DNA of 15,260 bases from an uncultured Veillonella sp. (GCA_900757715.1 CAAEOZ010000031.1:1-15260), one strand, 5' to 3'; positions 7,884 to 15,260 are shown, numbered from the stretch's first letter. Numbers and translations are program-made. Notes: generated by a model from the letters alone, not told the origin.

Positions 7884-10880
7884 TTAGAAACTTACTTGTA
7901 ATCCTAAAATAAACTGAAAAGCAGACGGATAATAGTTATATCCTCCTCCGAAAGTACCCGGTGTCAGTCCGTTCACTTCGTAGGTAGAAGGATCTACACC
8001 GGTAAACTTCGTAAACGTATAAAGATTGTTGGCCGTACCGAACAAACGTATCTTTTCAATATATTTCTTATTCAGGTTCATGGTATATCCTAAAGTGACG
8101 TTGTCTATCTTCAGATAATCACCCGGTTCAATGAAGTAGTCGGTAATCACATTCTTACCTGTCGTGATATGTGCATTCTTCGAATAAGCGGTCGTCAACT
8201 GGTTGGTAGTCATGCTCTGCAATCCGAAATAGAAATCATGCACGTTGAATATGTCAAACCCGGCAGCACCGCGGAGGGCAACAGACAAATCAAAGTTCTT
8301 ATAAGTGAAGTTATGCGTCATAGAGCCGGTGAATTTCGGCAAACCGTTTCCGGTCACAGACTTATCCTCTTCCGTACCTTGGGCTACAGGAATCACATTC
8401 CCCTTTTTATCATAAATCAGCCAGTCACCTTTTTTATCCACTCCTGCATAACGATATGTAAAGTAGTTACCAATACGTTCCCCCTCTTCAATCCGCTGCA
8501 AATATCCCGGATTATTCGGATTCGCCATGCTACAGGTAGAGTAATATTTTTGTCCTTTATATATATCGTTGGAAAAACTGACAAACTTATTGTTATTAGT
8601 AGCCCCCACTAATGTGAAACTATAAGTGAAATCCTTTGTCCGGACAGCATTTACTGTAACATCAAGTTCGAAACCGGTATTACGCAATGTACCTACATTG
8701 GTATAGATGGTGGAGAACAAGTTAGGTGGTACCGGTACAGAATAATCTCCGAGCAAATCACTTTGTTTACGATGGAAATAGTTAAATGAACCGGTCACTT
8801 TGTGTGAGAAGAGTGAGAAGTCCAAACCCACATTCTGATTATGTCCTTTCTCCCAGCGCAATTCCGAGTTCGTATTTTTGCTCGGTCCCCATACATGAAA
8901 ACGGTTACCATTGTATTGATACCAACCGAAAGCCCGGTAAGTAGCCAGAGAATTATAATTTCCTATTTCCTGATTACCTGTCACCCCATAGTCATAACGT
9001 ACTTTCAAGTCATCAATCCATGAAAGTCCTTTCATAAACTTCTCATCCGAGATACGCCAACCGACAGATACAGCCGGGAAATTACCCCATTTATGATTCT
9101 CGCCAAAGCGGGAAGACCCTTCGTGGCGTAAAGAGAAAGTAAACAGGTAGCGCTCTTTCCAATCATAATTAACACGTCCGAAGAAGCTGATTAACTTATG
9201 GTCATTCTTATAGGAGCCCATCATTGTTTTTCCATCTTTTGCCGCTTCCAGCCCGGAACCCAGATTATTATACGTCAATCCATCCGAAGAGAAATTCCAG
9301 TTTTCAGCAGACATTCCGGAATTTACACCATAATTATAGCTATACCCCACCATTGCACGGATCTGATGATTCTTGATACGTGTAGAGAAATTTGTTACCC
9401 ATTCCAGATTGTTAGTCGTACTTTTGTCGAAGTCACGGCTGGCTTTTCCGGTGACGCCATCATTTACGTTAGAACCATAAGTAGACGGTGTAAACCATCC
9501 GTTAAATTTATCAACTTGATATTGAGAAATAGTGACCTGCGACTTCAATACCATGTCCGGATTCTTCGGATTAAACAGAGGCAGCAGATTAACGGCAGCC
9601 GTAGCATTCCATTCCAGCAACTTAATTTCCGTACCATTCTCTTCTTCATTCAATTGCTCTACGATATTAGAACCTTCCGTTCCACTGGGAAAACGATAGT
9701 ACCCATTAGCCGATTCCGAATCATAAATAGGCATTGTCGGATTGTTTTTAATAGCATTGCTATATACATTGGCTGATTTGTTCCGGTCGATAACACGAGG
9801 AGTTATATTAGCAGAAAACGTGAATAGCCCGTCTTTGGTTGTATGGTTAATATTGGCACGTGCTCCATATTCACGACGGTCGGAACGCAAATCAATACCA
9901 CGGGCATTACGATAGTCGGCGGTCACCCGATAGTTGGTTCTCGCATTACCGCCGGAAAATGTCAATGTATGCATGTGAGTCACCCCCAATTGAGTAACGG
10001 CATCAAACCAGTCTGAATCAGCTCCCATATCGGAAAGCGGATTAGACACTGTGCGATAAGCACGGTATTCTTCCGCATTCATTATGTCGAGTTCTTTTTT
10101 AGCTTTATTAAAAGTAACGGAAGTACTATAGGTTGTATGAACCTGTCCATCTTTGGTCCCTTTCTTTAGATTAATCAGGATAACCCCGTTACTACCCCGC
10201 GTACCATAGATCGCAGAAGCAGCACCGTCTTTCAATACATCAATCGATTCAATATCGGCAGGGTTAATATTCGTCATATCACCTCCCGGCACTCCGTCTA
10301 CCACAATTAACGGTCCTAAACCTGCATTACGGGAAGAGACACCACGAATCTGAATACTTCCTTGATTGTTCGGATCGGCCAGAGCTGTGTTAGAAACCGA
10401 AACGCTGGAAACTTTCCCCTGCAAAAGCATGGAGGCATCGAGGCTGGATATCTGATTCAGATCTTTCGCACCTATATGCGAAATAGCCGAAGTCATTTCT
10501 TTCCGTTTCATCGTACCGTAACCCACCACTACCACTTCATTCAAAGCGGTCGATTCTTCTTTCAATATGACCTTCAATAACTGACGGTTTTTAACAGCCA
10601 CTTCTTGTGTTTCATAACCGATATAAGACACTTTCAGGTGTCCATTCTTAGGTACGTTCACCAGAAATTTACCGTCTATATCTGTAATAGTACCCTGTTT
10701 CGATTCTACGACTACTACGGAAGCGCCAATAACTGGTTCGCCCTTTTCGTCCGTCACCGTACCTGATACCTTACTTTCCTGCTGAACTTCCAAAGAAGCT
10801 CCCTTTACCTGTATACCGGAAAACAGTATCAGCAGTATACCTAACAGACAGGTACACGTTTTGAAATGAATATTCTTCAT
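7884..10880 (-). CDS. SusC/RagA-family TonB-dependent outer membrane transporter
   Basis: This 998-residue protein imports oligosaccharides across the outer membrane using TonB energy. It has a signal peptide (to about residue 28) and a carboxypeptidase-regulatory-like domain at 37-108 (VSGTVTDEKGEPVIGASV). The TonB-box region is NEVVVVGYG at 114-122. The plug domain at about 125-240 contains IQIRGVSSRN, PLIVVDGVPGG, IESIDVLKDGAASAIYG and RGSNGVILI. The rest is a beta-barrel ending in the aromatic GLQVSF, suited to barrel assembly. There is no N-terminal STN signalling domain, so control by an ECF sigma/anti-sigma pair is unlikely; this fits control by the hybrid two-component regulator at the left edge. 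The gene follows the first operon gene by 30 bases and precedes SusD. The class is certain; the ligand is unknown. Confidence 0.96.
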   Translation of the reverse strand: MKNIHFKTCTCLLGILLILFSGIQVKGASLEVQQESKVSGTVTDEKGEPVIGASVVVVESKQGTITDIDGKFLVNVPKNGHLKVSYIGYETQEVAVKNRQLLKVILKEESTALNEVVVVGYGTMKRKEMTSAISHIGAKDLNQISSLDASMLLQGKVSSVSVSNTALADPNNQGSIQIRGVSSRNAGLGPLIVVDGVPGGDMTNINPADIESIDVLKDGAASAIYGTRGSNGVILINLKKGTKDGQVHTTYSTSVTFNKAKKELDIMNAEEYRAYRTVSNPLSDMGADSDWFDAVTQLGVTHMHTLTFSGGNARTNYRVTADYRNARGIDLRSDRREYGARANINHTTKDGLFTFSANITPRVIDRNKSANVYSNAIKNNPTMPIYDSESANGYYRFPSGTEGSNIVEQLNEEENGTEIKLLEWNATAAVNLLPLFNPKNPDMVLKSQVTISQYQVDKFNGWFTPSTYGSNVNDGVTGKASRDFDKSTTNNLEWVTNFSTRIKNHQIRAMVGYSYNYGVNSGMSAENWNFSSDGLTYNNLGSGLEAAKDGKTMMGSYKNDHKLISFFGRVNYDWKERYLFTFSLRHEGSSRFGENHKWGNFPAVSVGWRISDEKFMKGLSWIDDLKVRYDYGVTGNQEIGNYNSLATYRAFGWYQYNGNRFHVWGPSKNTNSELRWEKGHNQNVGLDFSLFSHKVTGSFNYFHRKQSDLLGDYSVPVPPNLFSTIYTNVGTLRNTGFELDVTVNAVRTKDFTYSFTLVGATNNNKFVSFSNDIYKGQKYYSTCSMANPNNPGYLQRIEEGERIGNYFTYRYAGVDKKGDWLIYDKKGNVIPVAQGTEEDKSVTGNGLPKFTGSMTHNFTYKNFDLSVALRGAAGFDIFNVHDFYFGLQSMTTNQLTTAYSKNAHITTGKNVITDYFIEPGDYLKIDNVTLGYTMNLNKKYIEKIRLFGTANNLYTFTKFTGVDPSTYEVNGLTPGTFGGGYNYYPSAFQFILGLQVSF

Positions 10881-10910
10881 AAATAAATGATTTTATGTTA
10901 GATGATAAAG

Positions 10911-12086
10911 TTAACGCAATCCTCTTGCTTGTAAAGCGGAGATTAATACTTCCGGTGCATCTGTCTGTATCATACGTACTTCAGGATAAATCTGAAGAAG
11001 CTCATCCAGATAAGTCGTATTTATATCATATTCAGGTATTAATCCGGATAATACATGAAGCATATTGACTGTAGGAATCATTCCCTCACTGACGGCAGTT
11101 CCTATAGGAGTACTTTGCCCGTCGGGAGCATAAGAATATTGCACGAAGTAATTGCCCGGAAGCCCAACCAGAGGTTTGTAAGCGCTTTGTGCCCATGTGT
11201 ACACGTGTGCCTTTTTAGAAATAGACAACACTTCTTCTGCTTTCTGGCTACTGTTACAATAGAAAAAAACTTGTTCCATCATATCCAGTTCCTTGACAAC
11301 ATTCATCACCTCTTGGGTAGAGGCTGTGCGTGGAGAATAGTCCAGATTGAAATATATTTTTCCACGCCCTGCTTTCAGAAACTCTTCCAATGTGGGCATC
11401 TTCTCATCGGTCACCCTTCCATTCCGGTCCAACAGATTATATTGCTGAATTTCAGCATAAGTCATTTTCGTAATATCCCCTGTGCCGTTAGTCGTAGCAT
11501 TGATTGTCTGGTCATGGCACACCATAACTACTCCATCGCTTGTGAGATGAGTGTCACATTCAATCACATCCGCTCCTGCATTGATGGCAGCTTCTACAGC
11601 AGATACCGAATTTTCGGGAATAGTCTTGTCTGTTGTATGAGAGCGATGCGTCATAGCCCATACCATTTTGTTATCTGCATCCCTGAATTGCTTCATGGCT
11701 TCTGTCAGTGCCAATAAGTCGTAAATACGGATCCTTTTCTGTACTGCATGCTCACCCGCTGTCACTAACATCGTGTAGTCACCACTTTGTGTATAAGCAT
11801 GAGTGATAGGCGTAGCAGCTTTCCCTTCCTTGACCGTTCCGTCACCAAAGTCGACAGTAATGTCAGTATTACTATCGATATTGTTAAACACCACTTCCAC
11901 TACCTCTTTCAGCATAGCACGGGTGCTCGTTTGCAGATAAGGATTCTTTTTTACGGGATCATCATCTGAACATGCCATAAAACTAATTCCGCATAAAACA
12001 ATTAAACTGTATGCATATTTTATAGCCAGTAATTTTAAAATTCTTCTCTTTATAAGAAGAAAGGACAATAGATTTTCATTTCTCAT
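10911..12086 (-). CDS. PKD-domain glycerophosphodiester phosphodiesterase, surface lipoprotein
   Basis: This 391-residue protein is the first gene of the PUL operon. The lipoprotein signal ends FMAC (Cys39) and is followed by SDDD, which matches the surface-export signal described for Bacteroides lipoproteins; it is therefore probably on the cell surface. Residues 50-120 form a PKD-type Ig-like domain (VDFGDGT at 78-84, HAYTQSGDY at 96-104). Residues 142-391 are a GDPD domain: THRS with catalytic His147 and Arg148, PENS with Glu158, ECD with metal ligands Glu176 and Asp178, and HD with His191. The usual HRG glycine is serine here (Ser149). The start at 12086 was chosen over an upstream ATG at 12170, because the promoter -7 box (12129-12136) lies between them and the extra 28 residues precede the signal. 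It is only distantly similar to the GDPD at the other end of the operon, which is soluble. The substrate is unknown. Confidence 0.88.
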   Translation of the reverse strand: MRNENLLSFLLIKRRILKLLAIKYAYSLIVLCGISFMACSDDDPVKKNPYLQTSTRAMLKEVVEVVFNNIDSNTDITVDFGDGTVKEGKAATPITHAYTQSGDYTMLVTAGEHAVQKRIRIYDLLALTEAMKQFRDADNKMVWAMTHRSHTTDKTIPENSVSAVEAAINAGADVIECDTHLTSDGVVMVCHDQTINATTNGTGDITKMTYAEIQQYNLLDRNGRVTDEKMPTLEEFLKAGRGKIYFNLDYSPRTASTQEVMNVVKELDMMEQVFFYCNSSQKAEEVLSISKKAHVYTWAQSAYKPLVGLPGNYFVQYSYAPDGQSTPIGTAVSEGMIPTVNMLHVLSGLIPEYDINTTYLDELLQIYPEVRMIQTDAPEVLISALQARGLR

Positions 12087-12128
12087 TGCGCGTTTTACAT
12101 TAGTTGATTTATTTAATAGATTACGTTG

Positions 12129-12136
12129 CAAACATA
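12129..12136 (-). promoter_or_regulatory. -7 element of the PUL operon promoter
   Basis: TATGTTTG on the minus strand matches the Bacteroides -7 consensus TAnnTTTG perfectly and lies about 43 bases before the ATG at 12086. The expected -33 position (about 12155-12162) holds only T- and C-rich sequence with no TTTG. A weak -33 element fits a promoter that needs an activator such as the hybrid two-component regulator. It would drive the seven genes from 12086 to 485. Confidence 0.55.
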
Positions 12137-12257
12137 AGTAATACGCACTAAAAAAAAGGGAAAAAAACATTCAATAAAAGATGAGAATTTTTCTTTTCGT
12201 GAAAAAGAAGACCATTTGAATAAGAAAAGAAAGAAACGGGCTCTTTTTGAATAAAAC
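12137..12257. other. Intergenic region upstream of the PUL operon
   Basis: This AT-rich stretch between the GH43 terminator and the operon -7 box contains no open reading frame with support. It has runs of A (12151-12157 and 12161-12167) and a weak AT-rich imperfect inverted repeat near 12189-12210. The binding site of the PUL regulator would be expected here, but no convincing operator was recognised. Confidence 0.4.
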
Positions 12258-12281
12258 GGGCGTATTGCAAAAAGTACGCCC
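12258..12281 (-). terminator. Intrinsic terminator after the GH43 lipoprotein gene
   Basis: On the minus strand GGGCGTA, a 10-base loop and TACGCCC form a 7-bp GC-rich stem, followed by GTTTTATTC. It starts 7 bases after the stop codon of the GH43 gene (12289). It would insulate the GH43 transcript from the PUL operon, whose promoter lies about 120 bases further on. Confidence 0.75.
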
Positions 12282-12288
12282 CCTATTT

Positions 12289-13386
12289 TCATTTGCGTTC
12301 AGGAGTGCCTGACGGTTTGCGAAGCGGGAATCCTTCTTTCTGCGGAATTCCTAAAACAGGGATTCCTTCCTTATCCCACTCTATTTTCTGCATACGCGGC
12401 GTCCGGCTATCCAAAACAAGCATATCATACAAACTCTTGCGGGCGTGATAAAGCATATACCATTCCTTACCGTCAGGTGAAGGAATAAAACAGATACTAC
12501 CGGGTCCATATACATGATTTTCCGGTGCTTGCTTAAACACAGGCTCCGGTGCCTTTTTCCAAGAAGCCGGATTCAGCAGATCGCTGTCAGTATCGGCAGT
12601 CAGCAGTCCTACACAGTAGTAAGGAGTCCAATTACCACTTGCCGAATAATAAATCAATAACTTATCTTTCTTCAAAGAATAGAAGAATTGCGGTGCTTCA
12701 TTGACACGAATCGGATAGGCAGTTTTATTACCATCTATACTGATCCACTGGCATTCCCATTCATATTCTGGTTCGGAAATCAAAATACGGTCAGAAGCCA
12801 GTGTCCATGGGTTCTCCATTTCGGCAATATAAATACATTGATTTTCCTGATAAACTCTACGTTTCTGCCATCCACACCAGATTAAATAACGCTTTCCTCC
12901 ATGTTCAAAAGTACTGGCATGAATTGCCCAATTATTATCTTCATCAGTTGATATTCTTCCCTTCATGACAAATTCCCCTTTCATCGGGTCAGCAGACTCA
13001 TTCTCAAGCACATAAATCTGACGATTATCAATATTTCCATCATCCGCACAACAATAAATATACCATTTATTATTAATGTAATGTATTTCAGGTCCCCAAA
13101 GATGAAATGCGTTTGACGAATTTTGAGGTACCCACACATCTTTCTGGGATGCTTCCGCCAACCGGGTTATATCATCTGTTGCCCATAAAGTGATGCGGTC
13201 GCTCATACTTTGGGTATAATAATATATTCCGTTATGGAATACCGCCCATGGGTCTCCTCCTCTTGACAAAAGCGGATTCGTATAAACAGGTACGGAATCG
13301 AGGTCTACCCGCTCATGTGTTTTTTTATTCTGACCGGATGAGCAACCCACTAAAAGAATAAGGAGAAAATACAATAAAATTCGCAT
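12289..13386 (-). CDS. Glycoside hydrolase family 43 lipoprotein
   Basis: This 365-residue five-bladed beta-propeller enzyme belongs to a family that includes alpha-L-arabinofuranosidases, beta-xylosidases, exo-beta-1,3-galactanases and beta-galactofuranosidases. The lipoprotein signal is MRILLYFLLILLVGC (Cys15), followed by SSGQNKK without acidic residues, so it probably stays on the periplasmic side. Visible motifs are GGDPW with the predicted general base Asp45, HLWGPE (95-100), VNEAPQ with the predicted general acid Glu230, and YGPGS (293-297). At the usual place of the third residue (the pKa-modulating Asp) the sequence reads WAIHAS, with His156. The start at 13386 was chosen over an in-frame ATG at 13548 because it directly begins the signal peptide. 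The gene has its own terminator. Subfamily and exact sugar cannot be fixed by eye. Confidence 0.87.
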   Translation of the reverse strand: MRILLYFLLILLVGCSSGQNKKTHERVDLDSVPVYTNPLLSRGGDPWAVFHNGIYYYTQSMSDRITLWATDDITRLAEASQKDVWVPQNSSNAFHLWGPEIHYINNKWYIYCCADDGNIDNRQIYVLENESADPMKGEFVMKGRISTDEDNNWAIHASTFEHGGKRYLIWCGWQKRRVYQENQCIYIAEMENPWTLASDRILISEPEYEWECQWISIDGNKTAYPIRVNEAPQFFYSLKKDKLLIYYSASGNWTPYYCVGLLTADTDSDLLNPASWKKAPEPVFKQAPENHVYGPGSICFIPSPDGKEWYMLYHARKSLYDMLVLDSRTPRMQKIEWDKEGIPVLGIPQKEGFPLRKPSGTPERK

Positions 13387-13668
13387 AGTAATACTTATAA
13401 TATATATAAATAATAGCCTGTTAAATGACCAATTAAGAAATTCAAGACAGATACAACGAAAATGGGACGGCAATATATAACAAAAGTGTTGAACCTGCAA
13501 ACAAAGAAAGTGAAAAAACAAATCAAAACAGCCCTTTACAAGCAGCAATATATGAAATAATTATTTTTCCGGCAATTTGGTTGATTCTCGCTATTTATTG
13601 GCAAATAATCAACCTTTATTTCATTGATTTTTCATCATTTTTGTGGCATAACTTTAATATTTATAGAC
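13387..13668. promoter_or_regulatory. Divergent intergenic region with an 8-bp inverted repeat
   Basis: This 282-base AT-rich region separates the two divergently transcribed GH43 genes and must hold both promoters. GGTTGATT (13579-13586) and AATCAACC (13607-13614) form a perfect 8-bp inverted repeat with centres 28 bases apart, a spacing that would suit a regulator bound on one DNA face. No good consensus promoter for the plus strand was found; TAACTTTA at 13649-13656 is close to the -7 box but too near the start codon. In-frame ATGs on both sides (13548 minus, 13624 plus) fall here and are not used. Confidence 0.4.
13471..13501 (-). promoter_or_regulatory. Possible promoter of the GH43 lipoprotein gene
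   Basis: On the minus strand TTTG (13501-13498) is followed after 20 bases by TATATTG (13477-13471), one T short of the Bacteroides -7 consensus. It would give a leader of about 80 bases to the ATG at 13386. The match is imperfect and the area is AT-rich, so this is tentative. Confidence 0.3.
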
Positions 13669-14661
13669 ATGAATTCCAAAATAGTATTCTTTTTCATGAT
13701 TATGTGTTGCTGTTCAGTAACCTTATTTGCTCAAACAAATACGGGCAAAAAACAGACAAGTACTAATCCGGTTTTTGACGGTTGGTATGCAGATCCCGAA
13801 GGAGTCGTTTTCGGTGATAAATACTGGATTTATCCGACTTATTCAGCTCCTTTCGAACAACAATTGTACATGGATGCCTTTTCTTCCCCAGATTTGGTAC
13901 ACTGGAGAAAACACCCGAAAGTCCTTTCTGTCGAAAATATCAGCTGGTTAAGGAATGCTTTATGGGCACCTGCCGTGATAGAAGCAAATGGGAAATATTA
14001 TTTCTATTTTGGAGCAAACAACATATATCATGAGAGTGAAGTGGGAGGTATAGGTGTGGCTGTAGCCGATCGTCCGGAAGGTCCTTTCAAGGATGCGCTC
14101 GGAAAGCCGCTGATTGGCAAGATCGTGAACGGAGCGCAACCTATTGACCAGTTTGTTTTCAAGGACGATGACGGTCAGTATTATATGTATTACGGCGGTT
14201 GGGGACATTGCAATATGGTGAAGATGGGATCTGATCTAATCAGTATCGTACCTTTTGAAGACGGAACAACTTATAAAGAAGTGACTCCGGAAAATTATAT
14301 AGAAGGACCTTTTATGCTTAAACACAATGGCAAATATTATTTCATGTGGTCAGAAGGCGACTGGACAGGCCCCGATTATTGTGTAGCGTATGCCATTGCG
14401 GATTCGCCTTTTGGTCCGTTCAAAAGAGTCGGAAAGATTCTGGAGCAGGACACTAAAATAGCTAATGGTGCCGGACATCATTCCATTATCAAAGGTCCGG
14501 GAAAGGATGAATGGTATATTGTCTATCATCGCCGCCCTTTGGGTGAAACCGATGGGAACTACCGCATTACTTGCATTGACCGAATGTATTTTAATAAAAA
14601 CGGTACTATCAAACCTGTAAAAATGACCTCCGGCGGAATAAAAGCCAGCCCATTGCGCTAA
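13669..14661 (+). CDS. Secreted glycoside hydrolase family 43 enzyme
   Basis: This 330-residue single-domain GH43 beta-propeller enzyme has a signal peptide ending LFAQ (19-22), so it is probably periplasmic. The three acidic catalytic residues are all in place: Asp42 in WYADPEG (general base), Asp160 in QPIDQF (pKa modulator) and Glu212 in YIEGPF (general acid). The conserved His in GHHS (269-272) near the active centre is also present. It differs clearly from the other GH43, so the two are not recent duplicates. The start at 13669 begins the signal peptide; an upstream in-frame ATG at 13624 adds 15 residues that do not look like a signal sequence. It is followed after 40 bases by a GH42 gene, with which it probably forms an operon. 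An exo-acting enzyme on arabinofuranosyl, xylosyl or galactosyl residues is likely; the specificity is not resolved. Confidence 0.9.
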   Translation: MNSKIVFFFMIMCCCSVTLFAQTNTGKKQTSTNPVFDGWYADPEGVVFGDKYWIYPTYSAPFEQQLYMDAFSSPDLVHWRKHPKVLSVENISWLRNALWAPAVIEANGKYYFYFGANNIYHESEVGGIGVAVADRPEGPFKDALGKPLIGKIVNGAQPIDQFVFKDDDGQYYMYYGGWGHCNMVKMGSDLISIVPFEDGTTYKEVTPENYIEGPFMLKHNGKYYFMWSEGDWTGPDYCVAYAIADSPFGPFKRVGKILEQDTKIANGAGHHSIIKGPGKDEWYIVYHRRPLGETDGNYRITCIDRMYFNKNGTIKPVKMTSGGIKASPLR

Positions 14662-14701
14662 CCAGTTATTTATTATAGCGATGAAACTTAAAATAATATC
14701 C

Positions 14702-15260
14702 ATGAAAAAGTCCTTATTAGTCTTAGCTTTATTGTTTTCATTGGTATCCTTTGCTCAATCTCCGGTCGATAAATCTTTTCCTCCGGAAGAGTTGTTTGCT
14801 CTAGGATCTTACTATTACCCCGAGCAATGGGATTCCTCCCAATGGGAACGTGATTTGAAGAAAATGTCGGAGATGGGGATCAAGTTCACCCATTTTGCGG
14901 AGTTTGCCTGGGCCATGATAGAACCGGAAGAAGGAAAGTATGATTTTGAGTGGCTGGATCGTGCCGTCTCTTTAGCAGATAAATATGGTCTGAAGGTAAT
15001 TATGTGTACTCCTACTCCCACACCTCCCGTCTGGCTGTCAAAAAAGTACCCCGATATATTGATTCAGCGGGATAATGGCATTTCCATTCAGCATGGGAGA
15101 CGTCAGCATGCTTCCTGGAGTAGCGACCGATACCGTCGTTATGTAGAAAACATTGTTTCCTGTCTGGCAATGCGTTATGGCAATCATCCTGCTGTTATCG
15201 GCTGGCAGATTGACAATGAGCCGGGACACTACGGAGTAGTGGATTACAGTGAAAATGCAC
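14702..15260 (+). CDS. Glycoside hydrolase family 42 beta-galactosidase, N-terminal part (partial gene)
   Basis: 186 complete codons are visible before the right edge. A signal peptide (MKKSLLVLALLFSLVSFAQ) predicts periplasmic location. GH42 features of the TIM-barrel are YYYPEQW (37-43), FAEFAW (65-70), MIEPEEGKYDFEWLD (72-86), TPTPTPPVWL (103-112) and IDNEPGHYG (170-178), in which Glu173 is the catalytic acid/base. The nucleophile Glu lies beyond the window. GH42 enzymes remove terminal beta-galactosyl (sometimes alpha-arabinopyranosyl) residues. An in-frame ATG at 14681 would add seven residues (MKLKIIS) and is possible; neither start has a clear ribosome binding site. It is 40 bases after the GH43 gene on the same strand. 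Confidence 0.92.
   Translation, partial: MKKSLLVLALLFSLVSFAQSPVDKSFPPEELFALGSYYYPEQWDSSQWERDLKKMSEMGIKFTHFAEFAWAMIEPEEGKYDFEWLDRAVSLADKYGLKVIMCTPTPTPPVWLSKKYPDILIQRDNGISIQHGRRQHASWSSDRYRRYVENIVSCLAMRYGNHPAVIGWQIDNEPGHYGVVDYSENA

Noticed and set aside
9198..9776. 192-codon plus-strand open frame opposite the SusC gene
   Set aside because: It lies entirely antisense to the barrel region of SusC, with biased Ile/Arg composition and no recognisable motif.
11055..11717. 220-codon plus-strand open frame opposite the PKD-GDPD gene
   Set aside because: It is fully antisense to a well-supported enzyme gene, is rich in His, Cys and Phe, and shows no domain or signal.
12087..12170. N-terminal extension of the PKD-GDPD from an upstream ATG at 12170
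   Set aside because: It would place 28 extra residues before the lipoprotein signal and span the probable promoter -7 box, so it is unlikely to be transcribed in full.
12189..12210. AT-rich imperfect hairpin upstream of the PUL operon
   Set aside because: The arms are A/T homopolymer-like and mismatched by one base, so it is not distinguishable from background composition.
13387..13548. N-terminal extension of the GH43 lipoprotein from 13548
   Set aside because: The 54 added residues are Phe- and Cys-rich translated intergenic sequence; the lipoprotein signal begins exactly at 13386.
1..15260. Mobile elements, integrase sites, CRISPR arrays, tRNA or rRNA genes
   Set aside because: No transposase, terminal inverted repeats, regularly spaced repeats or tRNA-like cloverleaf were seen on either strand. 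The repeated segments in the beta-helix genes reflect paralogous protein turns.

Overview
This window looks like a polysaccharide utilization locus (PUL) from a gut-type Bacteroides. The evidence is an adjacent SusC/SusD pair, several lipoproteins with acidic residues after the acylated cysteine, a regulator with an N-terminal two-component-type beta-propeller, Bacteroidetes -33/-7 promoters (TTTG, then TAnnTTTG), start codons mostly without Shine-Dalgarno sequences, and moderate-to-low GC.

Layout from left to right. The minus-strand start of a periplasmic sensor/regulator runs off the left edge (308 to <1) and has its own near-textbook promoter. A strong hairpin terminator (407-447) separates it from a seven-gene minus-strand operon. 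In transcription order from 12086 down to 485 the operon encodes: a PKD-domain glycerophosphodiester phosphodiesterase (GDPD) lipoprotein, a SusC-like TonB-dependent transporter, a SusD-like lipoprotein, a right-handed beta-helix lipoprotein, a fimbrillin-like lipoprotein, a lipoprotein that fuses a fimbrillin-like domain to a beta-helix, and a second, soluble GDPD. All gaps are 12 to 52 bases. The only promoter-like -7 box seen for this operon lies just upstream of the first gene. Further right is a separately terminated minus-strand GH43 lipoprotein (13386-12289). A divergent intergenic region follows, then a plus-strand pair: a secreted GH43 (13669-14661) and the start of a secreted GH42 beta-galactosidase (14702 to >15260).

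How the genes may work together (inference). The regulator senses a breakdown product and activates the operon. The SusD-like protein, beta-helix and fimbrillin-like lipoproteins and the PKD-GDPD would sit on the cell surface, bind the substrate and make the first cuts. SusC imports the products. The periplasmic GDPD, the GH43 enzymes and GH42 finish them, releasing arabinose- or galactose-type sugars. The SusCD operon contains no recognisable glycoside hydrolase or polysaccharide lyase. Its only recognisable enzymes are two GDPDs, at the first and last positions. This suggests a substrate with phosphodiester or glycerophosphoryl groups rather than a plain plant polysaccharide. No mobile elements, tRNAs, rRNAs or CRISPR arrays were seen.
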